In this document: piece after piece, positions 8,237 to 18,596 of the stretch
Position numbering within the stretch: position 1 is the first letter of the stretch
Layout: each line of letters opens with the position of its first letter
NCBI GenBank assembly: GCA_023433305.1
Contig: JAEZCZ010000069.1
Coordinates: forward strand, 1-31,511
Direction of reading: 5' to 3'
From: Pseudomonadota bacterium
Lineage (GTDB): Bacteria > Pseudomonadota > Alphaproteobacteria > Sphingomonadales > Sphingomonadaceae
Length of the DNA stretch: 31,511 bases
Position numbers and translations under genes: made by a program
The notes under the pieces: model-generated
Told to the model about the DNA's origin: nothing
The model's input: the letters and a program-made list of their open reading frames with translations, nothing else
Databases searched by the model: none

Positions 8237-8703
8237 GCGAGGCTCGACCGCCTTTTCCCCCCTTCACGGCCGAAAGCGCGGCGCAGAAGGTCCGGGGGGC
8301 TGAAGATGCCTGGAACAGCCGAGACCCAGAGCGGGTCTCGCTGGCCTACACGCCTGACAGCCGCTGGCGAAATCGCGCCGAGTTCATCGAAGGCCGGGAG
8401 GAGATCGTCGCCTTCCTTCAGCGCAAGTGGTCGCGTGAGCTCGAATACCGGCTGATCAAGGAGCTCTGGGCCTTCACCGAGAACCGCATCGCTGTCCGCT
8501 TCGCCTACGAATGGCGCGACGACAGCGGGCATTGGTTCCGCTCGTACGGCAACGAGAACTGGGAGTTCGACGAGCGCGGCCTGATGCGTGCGCGGCACGC
8601 GAGCATCAACGACCTGCCGATCGCGGAATCCGATCGCAAGTTCCGCTGGTCGCAAGGGCGCCGACCCGACGACCATCCCGGTCTGTCCGAACTCGGTCTC
8701 TAA
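8233..8703 (+). CDS. NTF2-like (SnoaL-like, DUF1348-type) protein
   Basis: A 156-aa cytosolic protein with the layout of the DUF1348 branch of the NTF2/SnoaL fold: an N-terminal helix (AAQKVRGAEDAWNSRDPERV), the SRWRNRAEFIEGREEIVAFLQRKW block, then paired strands NRIAVRFAYEWRDDSGHWFRSYGNENWEF and the tail RHASINDLPI. The fold forms a small pocket; members with known activity are isomerases or hydrolases, but most, including this group, have no established reaction. The start ATG overlaps the aminopeptidase stop in an ATGA arrangement, so the two are translationally coupled even though a functional link is not obvious. The family call is good; the function is unknown. Confidence 0.85.
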   Translation: MSEARPPFPPFTAESAAQKVRGAEDAWNSRDPERVSLAYTPDSRWRNRAEFIEGREEIVAFLQRKWSRELEYRLIKELWAFTENRIAVRFAYEWRDDSGHWFRSYGNENWEFDERGLMRARHASINDLPIAESDRKFRWSQGRRPDDHPGLSELGL

Positions 8704-8797
8704 GGCGGGAACCCCAAGCAGGTGTCTCCCCGTTTCATTCGTGAGCGCGCCTTGACGACTCAATCGTGGCGTGCCCGCGTGTGTCACACGGTCGCCT

Positions 8798-8826
8798 CTT
8801 GTGTTGCGTGATGACAACACCATTTT
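8798..8826 (+). promoter_or_regulatory. RpoH (sigma-32) heat-shock promoter of clpB
   Basis: CTTGTG (8798-8803) and CACCATTTT (8818-8826) are separated by 14 bases, matching the sigma-32 pattern CTTGAA-N13-15-CCCCATNT well, with TCGCC before the -35 box. Transcription would start around 8832, about 22 bases before the clpB ATG, and the leader includes GAGAGGGG as ribosome binding site. clpB is a classical RpoH target, which supports the call. Found by eye. Confidence 0.6.
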
Positions 8827-8853
8827 GGTCCGGAAACGAAGAGAGGGGCAGCG

Positions 8854-11433
<2,580 letters not shown>

Positions 11434-11531
11434 GGAACTCCCGCCCCCGGATGGCTCGAAAGCTGCCGACAACCGTCGACACCAGCACTGCGAGCGTAGC
11501 GCGTCCGTCGCCGGGCATCTATACATTGCCA

Positions 11532-12269
11532 ATGGCTAGGTCTCTGTTCGCCCTCAATCCCGACCTTCGGCGGCACGAACTCGCCGCAGAATTTGCCCGC
11601 GTTGGGCGGCTGCAAATTCGAGACATACTCACGCGGGAAACAGCCGAGGAACTGCGAAACATTCTTGCCACGCAAACCGACTGGGGTGTCGCCCTCCAGG
11701 TAGGCGCAAGAGGCAAGCCGTTCTCGCTGCGCGGAAGGCAGCTGCGCGAGCCAGCCCATGCGCAGGAAGTCGCAAGGCTGGTGGGTGAAACCGATCGTGC
11801 CGCTGCCAACCGCGACTACGCCTTCCGATTGATGCGCTATTCGCTAGTGGAGGGCTATCTCGAAAAATGGGACGCCGGTGGGCCTCACGACTTATTGATT
11901 GAGTATCTCAACGCGCCTGAATTCATGGGATTGATGCGGGAGATCACAGGCATACCCGAATTGGTTAAGGCGGACGGGCATGCCAGTTGCTACGGCCCCC
12001 ATCATTTTCTGGGCAAGCACCTCGATAGCCACGTCGCCGAAGGTTGGCGCATTGCCTACGTCCTCAATCTCACTATAGATGATTGGTACCCGGACTGGGG
12101 CGGCTATCTCGTATTCTACAACGACGATGGCGACATCGATACGGGCTTCATGCCGCGCTTCAATAGCCTGAACCTGTTCCGTGTGCCGCAAGCCCACGCG
12201 GTCACTTACGTTCCGCCCTTCGCGCCGAGGGGACGCTATGCCGTCAGTGGCTGGCTACGCGACCGGTGA
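11532..12269 (+). CDS. 2-oxoglutarate/Fe(II)-dependent dioxygenase, prolyl-4-hydroxylase-like
   Basis: A 245-aa protein with the double-stranded beta-helix of Fe(II)/2OG dioxygenases. The iron triad is present as His163 and Asp165 (KHLDSH) and His222 (VPQAHAVTYV), with Arg235 (GRYAVSGW) placed to bind 2-oxoglutarate. The spacing, the WRIAYVLNLTIDDWYPDWGGYLVF core and the N-terminal helical part resemble Tpa1/prolyl-4-hydroxylase-like enzymes that hydroxylate protein side chains. Which substrate it uses cannot be told. I start at ATG 11532 because the family N-terminus begins there; an upstream in-frame ATG at 11430 overlaps the clpB stop and would add 34 low-complexity residues. It opens a lower-GC cluster with a second 2OG enzyme and a methyltransferase. 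It lies 98 bp after clpB and probably has its own promoter. Confidence 0.85.
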   Translation: MARSLFALNPDLRRHELAAEFARVGRLQIRDILTRETAEELRNILATQTDWGVALQVGARGKPFSLRGRQLREPAHAQEVARLVGETDRAAANRDYAFRLMRYSLVEGYLEKWDAGGPHDLLIEYLNAPEFMGLMREITGIPELVKADGHASCYGPHHFLGKHLDSHVAEGWRIAYVLNLTIDDWYPDWGGYLVFYNDDGDIDTGFMPRFNSLNLFRVPQAHAVTYVPPFAPRGRYAVSGWLRDR

Positions 12270-12427
12270 GCGATACTGCGGAGCGGTTTCCCCGCGAGGT
12301 GCTAACCTTGGCCGCGAGAGGCCACGTTTCCGAAGCTTGGGCGCTGAGCTAATGCTTGATTGAGGCATCCTGTCACATTTCGGAGTGTCGTGCTCCGTCT
12401 GGACAGAGGACTGCTTGAAGGCCCATC

Positions 12428-14203
12428 TTGCCGGACATGTCGCACGCTGATCCAAGTTCGCTCTTCGAGAAGGCCCAGCAGGCCTTTGCCAGCGGATATT
12501 TGGAGACTGCGCGGGCCAACTTGCTGGATCTCATCCGAACGGCCGGGGATCACGCAACGGTTCTTCACCTGCTGGCTTTGGTTGAGAAGGGCCTGGGGGA
12601 CGCCTCGGCAGCGCGTCGAGCCTTCAAAGCGGCGCTCGCGCTGGCACCGAACGATCCGCAAATCGCCAATAACTATGCCAACCTTCTAAACGCCTTGGGA
12701 GAAAATGAGCAGGCGCTAATCGAATATAACAAGGCCGTAAAAGCGAAGTCCGACTTCCTGGACGCGCGCTACAATAGAGCGCTGTTGCTTCAGAAAATGG
12801 GTCGCGCGGAAGAAGCATTAAACGAACTGAACCAGATCACGGCTCCAGTCGCAAAGGTTCATTCAGCGAAGGGCGCGGTATTAAGAGACCTCGGGCGTCT
12901 TCCCGAGGCTATTAAAGCCTATGACAACGCTCTGGCGATAGAGCCGCAACGCGTCATGGCACTTCACGGCCGGGCGAGGACGGCCATGGAGCGCGGGGAC
13001 AACGACGCATCGGCATATTACCGCCGCGCCATCGCGTTGAACCCGGGCCTCCTGGATCTCCATTTGGGGCTCGCCGAGGCGCTTGAGATGGAGGGGCAAT
13101 CGAACGCCATCGATGGTTTGGCCGCCATCGTTCGCCAAAACCCCAGATGGCCGGAAGGCCAAACAACTCTTGCACGGATGCGGTGGGAGGCGGGGGAAGG
13201 GAGAGCGTTCACTCGGGATTTCGAACGGGCCGTCAGTGCGGCCCCCGAAGACGTTGAGCTCTGGCTTGCATATGCTTCGTCTCTCGCCGGAGCCGACCTT
13301 CATGGTGAAGCGGCGGACGTGATAGCGCGCGGGCGGATTGCCTCGGCGTGCAACGACGAACGTCTCGTGTTGACCGAGGCGGCGTATCGATCCGAAGTGG
13401 GCCAGTTAGATCATGCTCAGCGCTTGTTCGAGGTCATATCAACTCAGGCACCTGGTTTGGCATTGGAACTCGCAAGACACTTCTTGCGAAGCGGGTCCAT
13501 AGACCGAGCGGCTGCCCTTGCGGATGACGCACGGTCAGCTGATCCGTGGAGCGTGAGCGCATGGGCTCTGACAGGTCTCGCATGGCGCCTGCTCGATGAT
13601 CCACGGCACGCCTGGTTGCATGAGCAATCGGGGCTGATTTCGACGCGACATCTCGGACTATCAGCTCAACAGATGGCGTCCATTGCCGATTTGGTGCGCG
13701 GCCTCCACAAGGTGCGCTCCCATCCCATCGGACAGTCTCTGCGCAGCGGTACCCAAACTCGGGGTCGGCTATTCGACCGTAGCGAGCCCGAGTTGCATCT
13801 TCTTCGGGAAGCAATCCTCGCCGCCGTGCATGATTACTGGTCGGCCTTACCGCCATTTGATCCCGCGCACCCGCTCCTTCGCCACAAGGGTCAAGAGCCA
13901 CGCCTGGACGGTTCCTGGTCGGTTCGCCTCACTGATGGAGGTTTCCATGTCGCTCACGTGCATCCCCGTGGCGTCGTCTCGTCAGCCTGCTACCTATCGG
14001 TCCCGGAAGACATTTCACCACCGGAAGGTTGGCTGGAGATCGGTGCACCGCCGGCACAGCTCAATCTGCCAATGCGGCCGATCCGGACCATTCAGCCCGA
14101 GATCGGCGTGCTCGCGCTGTTCCCGAGCACGGTCTTCCACGGAACACGACCGTTTTCGGCTGGTGAAAGAATGACCGTTGCTTTCGACGTGAGCACGTCG
14201 TGA
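12428..14203 (+). CDS. TPR-repeat protein fused to a 2OG-Fe(II) oxygenase domain (PF13759-like)
   Basis: A 591-aa fusion. Roughly residues 10-330 are tetratricopeptide-like helical repeats (for example the DARYNRALLLQKMGRAEEAL and LPEAIKAYDNALAIEPQRVM segments), a scaffold for binding a protein or peptide. Residues from about 480 to the end match the 'putative 2OG-Fe(II) oxygenase' family: GGFHVAHVHPRGVVSSACYL (His510 and His512), a proline-rich middle, then GVLALFPSTVFHGTRPF and ERMTVAFDVS. The usual HxD pair is replaced by HxH, which appears typical of that family. No signal peptide is seen. The start is uncertain: TTG 12428 has GAAGG six bases upstream, while ATG 12437 has no well-spaced site. 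The base composition is visibly lower in GC than its neighbours: 12661-12720 has 27 G+C of 60. The stop overlaps the methyltransferase start by one base (TGATG), so they are coupled. Confidence 0.85.
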   Translation: MPDMSHADPSSLFEKAQQAFASGYLETARANLLDLIRTAGDHATVLHLLALVEKGLGDASAARRAFKAALALAPNDPQIANNYANLLNALGENEQALIEYNKAVKAKSDFLDARYNRALLLQKMGRAEEALNELNQITAPVAKVHSAKGAVLRDLGRLPEAIKAYDNALAIEPQRVMALHGRARTAMERGDNDASAYYRRAIALNPGLLDLHLGLAEALEMEGQSNAIDGLAAIVRQNPRWPEGQTTLARMRWEAGEGRAFTRDFERAVSAAPEDVELWLAYASSLAGADLHGEAADVIARGRIASACNDERLVLTEAAYRSEVGQLDHAQRLFEVISTQAPGLALELARHFLRSGSIDRAAALADDARSADPWSVSAWALTGLAWRLLDDPRHAWLHEQSGLISTRHLGLSAQQMASIADLVRGLHKVRSHPIGQSLRSGTQTRGRLFDRSEPELHLLREAILAAVHDYWSALPPFDPAHPLLRHKGQEPRLDGSWSVRLTDGGFHVAHVHPRGVVSSACYLSVPEDISPPEGWLEIGAPPAQLNLPMRPIRTIQPEIGVLALFPSTVFHGTRPFSAGERMTVAFDVSTS

Positions 14204-15129
14204 TGGCCCGCGAGACCGCCGCATGGGATGATTATTGGAATTCCCTGGACGGAGATCGACGCGGGTGCCTACCGGCGGGCCTGCGAAGGATCCAGAATAT
14301 CGAGCGGCACATTTGGGTGGAGGCGACAATGGGCCTGCCATCTGGCTCAAGGGTGCTCGATCTCGCCACGGGCGACGGCACGGTCCTGAGAATGATCGCT
14401 GAGGCACGGACTGACCTTGAACTAATTGGGGTCGATAGTGCGGTGCGGCTTCCGGAGGCTCCCAAGGGGGTCCACTTGCAGCCTGGCATTTCCATGGAGG
14501 CGCTGCCCTTTGCAGATCAGAGTGTCGATCTAATCACCAGTCAATTTGGATTTGAGTACGGCGACATGGCCGAAAGCGCCGGTGAAATCCGACGTGCTTT
14601 GAAGCCGAACGGGCAATACCAAATGATTGTCCACCACGCGGACGGGCCCATTGTCGCACAGAATCGCGCACGGCTTGCGGCGTTGGAGTGGGCACTAAAC
14701 GAGAGCCAGTTGGTCGAACAGGCCAAGGCCCTATTTCAGATGCGGCGAACAAGAACCGTAGATACCCCTGAACATTTGCGGCGCGCGCCAGTCGAAGCGC
14801 GGCTTGCGTTTCCAAATCAAAGCGTGGCCGAAGAGATCGCAATCGCCATTCTGCAAACTTTGGAGCTATGGCGCACCCGCTCGCCCGACGAGGCAATTGA
14901 CATAATTGAGTCACTGCAGCGCCGCGGCCGCTTCGAAATGGTGCGCATCAAAGCCTTGTGTGAGGCTGCTCAATCGGAGGCCGGGATCGATGAACTCCGG
15001 CGTGTGCTCGTCGCCGCGGGGCTCTACATTTCCGGCGTGTCACCGGTGTCGGAGGCGGTAGGCTTCCCACCCTTCGGCTGGCACATCAACGGGCGCCGAG
15101 CTGAACAAAAAAGGGGAGCCGTAGCCTGA
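14203..15129 (+). CDS. Class I SAM-dependent methyltransferase
   Basis: A 308-aa methyltransferase. Motif I VLDLATGDGT is at residues 51-60, the acidic residue that holds the SAM ribose is Asp78 (LIGVD), and LPFADQSVDLITSQFGFEYGD plus EIRRALKPNGQYQMIVHH are motifs III/IV-V of the Methyltransf_11/25 type. The C-terminal third is helical and has no recognisable domain; it may recognise the substrate. ATG 14203 overlaps the preceding stop by one base (an in-frame GTG at 14200 is the alternative), so it is made with the TPR-oxygenase. Lower GC marks it as part of the same block. The hairpin of the terminator serving the opposite-strand receptor lies across its last codons and stop. The acceptor is unknown: small molecule, lipid or protein are all possible. 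Confidence 0.85.
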   Translation: MARETAAWDDYWNSLDGDRRGCLPAGLRRIQNIERHIWVEATMGLPSGSRVLDLATGDGTVLRMIAEARTDLELIGVDSAVRLPEAPKGVHLQPGISMEALPFADQSVDLITSQFGFEYGDMAESAGEIRRALKPNGQYQMIVHHADGPIVAQNRARLAALEWALNESQLVEQAKALFQMRRTRTVDTPEHLRRAPVEARLAFPNQSVAEEIAIAILQTLELWRTRSPDEAIDIIESLQRRGRFEMVRIKALCEAAQSEAGIDELRRVLVAAGLYISGVSPVSEAVGFPPFGWHINGRRAEQKRGAVA

Positions 15130-15143
15130 GGCTACCGCTCCCC
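15107..15143 (-). terminator. Intrinsic terminator of TonB receptor 1, embedded in the methyltransferase 3' end
   Basis: A stem with arms 15113-15126 and 15130-15143 (14 pairs with one C-C mismatch) closes around TGA, which is also the stop codon of the methyltransferase. On the minus strand it is followed by TTTTTTG (15112-15106), making a strong rho-independent terminator 20 bases after the receptor stop. On the plus strand no T-run follows, so it should act mainly in one direction. Confidence 0.85.
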
Positions 15144-15163
15144 GATCTTGGTCTGCTTCCGAT

Positions 15164-18136
15164 TTAGAAGCGGAAGTTAGCCGATACGAAGTAGTCGCGG
15201 CCGAGAACGTCGTACACACCAGGATAGGTATTCGCCTGCTCCTGGTTGTCGCCGATCAACTGCGGCTTCTTGTCAAACAGGTTGTTGACCCCGGCCGACA
15301 AGGTAACCTGCTCCGTTACATCGAACGCGAACGACAGATCGAACACGTCATAAGCCTTAAGCTTCTCGACGACATAGTCAGTGGCATCGTCGTCGTCGCG
15401 GACCGAGCCAAGATGCCGCCAGCGAACGCTGGTCGTCACCGGACCGTCAATCCAGGACAGGCGAGAACTCCACTTATACGTCGGCTGCGGATTGCCACAG
15501 ACCGACTGGCCGAAGCGGCCCGCACAATCGGTGAACGCGTCAAGTTCCTGCACCGCGTAGAACTTGTTGTTCATGGTGTAAGTGCCGAGGAAGAAGAAGT
15601 TGAGATTCGATTCCTGACCCATGAGGCCGAAGTTCAGAGGAACCGAATAGTCGATCTGAAGATCGACGCCCTCAGTCTCCAGCTTCGCTACGTTTGCGTT
15701 GCCGATCAGCGGGATGAACTCTCCCGTGCCGATTTCACCGGTCGCAGGGTTGCGGCCGCCGTTGGCGATCGCCTGACAGTACGGGCTATTGATGTCTTGA
15801 ATGACAATATAGCACAGGTTCAGAGTGTTATTCAGACCGCCGCCAAGGGTAGAAATATAGTCCTCTACCTTGATGTTGAAATAGTCGACCGCAATGTTCA
15901 GGCGCGGAATGAAGCTCGGGCGGATGACCGCACCTGCCGTGAACGTGTCCGATGTCTCTTCCTGAAGGTCAGGATTGCCGCCGAACAGCCCCTGGATCTG
16001 CGAGTTCGCCTGGACGCCGGGAGTGAACACGGCAGCAGCCGGAACGCCGGTGGCGATGCACAGGTCCCGCACGGTTGCCGACCGGTCGGTGCCGCGGTCG
16101 GAGCAGGGGTCCGTGGCACCTGGGAAGCCGTTGCCTTGACCGCCAAAGAGTTCTCCGACGTTCGGAGCGCGCACGGCGCGCTGATACTGAGCACGGAAAG
16201 TTATGTCGCGAACGGGCGCCCACTCGATGCCGCCAGCGTAAGCCCAAACGCCACCGACATTCTCGAGCGAGTAGTCGGAGTAGCGGGCGGCACCATTGAT
16301 TTCGAGGCGCTCGAAGAACGGACGACCTTCGATGACCGGTATGCGAAGCTCGCCGAAGACCTCTTTCACGTTATAGCTTCCCGAGGTCGGATCGCCGGCG
16401 TTGAAACCGATGACGTCACCCGAAGACAGTGCCGTATCCGGAATGAATTCCGCGGACATCTTGCGGTACTCGGCGCCCAGCGCGATGCCGACATCGTCAG
16501 CACCAAGGCCCAGGTTGAACAAGGAACCGTTGATCGAGGCCTGTGCAACCTGCAGGACGGAGACCTCCCCGTTCTGCGCGAGGATTGAAATCCCGTCGAC
16601 GTCCGCTTGGCTCAGCGTGTCCGCACCGAAAATGTTGATGGCGCCACTCTCGAGCGCCGCCCGATAGGCAGAGGACGAGATGTTGCCGGCCTGGATTTGC
16701 GCGTTACGCGTGCGGGCATAGCTGTAGTAGGCTTCGTAGTTGAAGTTCTCGAACAGCGGGCCCCGAACCCCGGCAAGCACACGGAACGCATTGCGCTCGT
16801 CGAGCGCATTTCGCGATCCGGTTTCGATGATACGGCGGTTGGCGCTCAGTTGAACGATGCCGGGCAATGCCGCGTCGAGGCCGGTTCCGCCCGGTCCGGC
16901 AGGACCGAACAAGGTCGCAAGCCCAGCAGCGGTGCGGGCCGCATTGATTGCCGTCTCGTTTGCGTCGATTTGCTGCAAGGCCGCATAATCGGCTGCGGAC
17001 AGATAGGGCTGAATCCCGGCCAGGTTGATGTTGTAAGTCCCGGTAACCGGAGTCGCGGCCAGTTCGTTTGCTACCCGATTGTTTACGAACGTGACTTCCA
17101 TGAACGCCGTGACGGCGTCCGTAATCTCGTAATGGCCATACGCCCCCGCCAGCCAACGTTCCTGCGGAACCTGCAGGTAGTTGGCCGGTGCGTAGTTGTA
17201 GAGATCTCCAGGGAAGTCGAACACATCGGACGTGCCCGGAACACCGAAATTGGCGCCGAACGCGCTACCGTATGTGCTGCCGGCGCAGCGTGGCGCGGTG
17301 GGCGCAAGGAGCGGCCCGTCAGGTCCGTCGGGATCGGGGCCGATCACCGAAGTCGCGGCACAGGCAAAGCGGCCTTGCGGTGTGGTGGCGGAACCACCGG
17401 GTGAAAGTGTGTCGCCATCGTCACCCAGGGCGAAGCGCGAGAAGTCACGAGCTCCCTGCAGGATGGAATCACGATTGTAGTATTCGCCGAAGGCGGTGAC
17501 GTTACCGCGACCGTCGGCGAAATTGGCGCCCACCGCGACATGCGCTTGATAACGAGCGCCATCGCCTTCCTCGGTGACCGCATATTGAGCGCCGGCCTCG
17601 AGGCCTTCCAGATCCTGCTTCAGACGAAAGTTGACGACGCCCGCGAGTGCGTCTGAACCGTAGACCGCTGACGCACCACCCGTAACGACATCGATACTGT
17701 CGAGCATGAACTGAGGAATGGTGTTCAGGTCGACGACCTGAGAGGTGTCGAAGGACACATAGCGGCGGCCGTTTACGAGAACCAGAGTTCGGGCCGAGCC
17801 CAACCCACGCAGGTTAAGGGTGGCGACACCGCCGCCGGGGTTATTCGAAAAGGCCGTTGTGCCCGGAACAACCTGGGGAAGCGTGTTGATCACCTGTTCG
17901 ACGTTGACCGCGCCGGAAAGAGCGAATTCCTCAGCGGGAACAGTGGCTAGCGGGCTGGTCGACGTAAGGTCGCGACGTTGAATGCGTGAACCGGTGACGA
18001 CGATCACCTCACCCTGGTCAGACGCCGCAGCTTCGGCCGCGACGTCTTGCGCGAATGCGGGAGCGCTGGTGAGAGCGAGGCCGAGCGCGATCGGCGCAGC
18101 GCTCACCCGTAGGGCAGTGAGAGTAGATTTTTTCAC
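15164..18136 (-). CDS. TonB-dependent outer membrane receptor 1
   Basis: A 990-aa outer membrane receptor that imports a ligand using TonB-ExbBD energy. The signal peptide ends SAPAFAQ (about residue 29). The plug begins GEVIVVTGSRIQRRDL, a TonB-box-like start typical of sphingomonad receptors, and continues with LNLRGLGSARTLVLVNGRRYV and GGASAVYGSDALAGVVNF to about residue 165. The rest is a long beta barrel ending in YFVSANFRF, whose terminal Phe fits the outer-membrane insertion signal. No CarboxypepD-like N-terminal or STN signalling domain is seen. The start codon is GTG at 18136, preceded by AGAGGGA. It is followed by its own terminator and preceded by a 460-bp leader region carrying a 12-mer shared with receptor 2. 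The ligand cannot be inferred; Oar-like large receptors of this type often take up peptides or glycans. Confidence 0.95.
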   Translation of the reverse strand: MKKSTLTALRVSAAPIALGLALTSAPAFAQDVAAEAAASDQGEVIVVTGSRIQRRDLTSTSPLATVPAEEFALSGAVNVEQVINTLPQVVPGTTAFSNNPGGGVATLNLRGLGSARTLVLVNGRRYVSFDTSQVVDLNTIPQFMLDSIDVVTGGASAVYGSDALAGVVNFRLKQDLEGLEAGAQYAVTEEGDGARYQAHVAVGANFADGRGNVTAFGEYYNRDSILQGARDFSRFALGDDGDTLSPGGSATTPQGRFACAATSVIGPDPDGPDGPLLAPTAPRCAGSTYGSAFGANFGVPGTSDVFDFPGDLYNYAPANYLQVPQERWLAGAYGHYEITDAVTAFMEVTFVNNRVANELAATPVTGTYNINLAGIQPYLSAADYAALQQIDANETAINAARTAAGLATLFGPAGPGGTGLDAALPGIVQLSANRRIIETGSRNALDERNAFRVLAGVRGPLFENFNYEAYYSYARTRNAQIQAGNISSSAYRAALESGAINIFGADTLSQADVDGISILAQNGEVSVLQVAQASINGSLFNLGLGADDVGIALGAEYRKMSAEFIPDTALSSGDVIGFNAGDPTSGSYNVKEVFGELRIPVIEGRPFFERLEINGAARYSDYSLENVGGVWAYAGGIEWAPVRDITFRAQYQRAVRAPNVGELFGGQGNGFPGATDPCSDRGTDRSATVRDLCIATGVPAAAVFTPGVQANSQIQGLFGGNPDLQEETSDTFTAGAVIRPSFIPRLNIAVDYFNIKVEDYISTLGGGLNNTLNLCYIVIQDINSPYCQAIANGGRNPATGEIGTGEFIPLIGNANVAKLETEGVDLQIDYSVPLNFGLMGQESNLNFFFLGTYTMNNKFYAVQELDAFTDCAGRFGQSVCGNPQPTYKWSSRLSWIDGPVTTSVRWRHLGSVRDDDDATDYVVEKLKAYDVFDLSFAFDVTEQVTLSAGVNNLFDKKPQLIGDNQEQANTYPGVYDVLGRDYFVSANFRF

Positions 18137-18281
18137 GGTGCAGTCCCTCTGATGAAAACCCCGTTCGACCTTGCGGTCAGCCCCGCCTCTTAGGCTCGAA
18201 CCCCGGGCTGAATTTTCGTTTCGTGCGTGAAGGGCCGGGTGGTTTCAATCAGAACCGTTACCCGTGATACCGTAAGTTTCT

Positions 18282-18293
18282 GCACTGTGGCGC
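18282..18293 (-). promoter_or_regulatory. Shared receptor leader element, copy 1
   Basis: GCGCCACAGTGC on the minus strand. The same 12 bases occur upstream of receptor 2, and in both cases the near edge lies exactly 146 bases from the first base of the start codon. The sequences around the two copies are otherwise not alike. It may be part of a common promoter or a regulator site; I cannot match it to a known motif. Confidence 0.55.
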
Positions 18294-18540
18294 ACCGGCA
18301 ACATGGCGGCCTCGTGCCGGGCCTCAGCCTTCATTTACTGATGTTGCGCAGGGCTTGCGCGGGGCTATTCATATGTTGCGCGTTTGCCGCACTTGCTGTT
18401 TATTAGCCGTTTGCTGCTGCCGATTTGGCCGATCAGGCCTTTGAGCAATCTGCTCGAGACTGCCGGGGTTCGCAGCCGACCGCCGCCCCAGCGGACGTCC
18501 AATTGGCCCCGCGAGTTGAGGGACTTGAGACTCGCGTTCG

Positions 18541-18571
18541 GCAAGAAAAGGGCGGCCCGAGGGCCGCCCTT
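18541..18571 (-). terminator. Intrinsic terminator of TonB receptor 2
   Basis: An 11-bp perfect stem, arms aagggcggccc (18548-18558) and gggccgccctt (18561-18571), is followed on the minus strand by TTTTCTTGC. It starts 26 bases after the receptor 2 stop codon. The core is GC-rich and the tail is T-rich, as expected for rho-independent termination, so the two receptors should form separate transcripts. Confidence 0.85.
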
Positions 18572-18596
18572 CCATTTGTCGCTCTGAGCCGACTTT

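Larger units (their letters stand above)
18137..18596. other. Long intergenic region between the two TonB receptors
   Basis: No gene is supported in these 460 bases; the short open frames here overlap each other and lack ribosome binding sites. From the receptor 2 side it holds that gene's terminator (18541-18571). Nearer receptor 1 it holds the element GCGCCACAGTGC (18293-18282, minus strand) and a GTAACGG/GGTATC-rich stretch between 18250 and 18275 that could include operator sites. The rest of the sequence (about 18300-18540) shows nothing recognisable to me. Confidence 0.6.

Noticed and set aside
12181..12363. 60-codon open frame between the first oxygenase and the TPR gene
   Set aside because: It starts inside the oxygenase gene in another frame and has no ribosome binding site or recognisable sequence.
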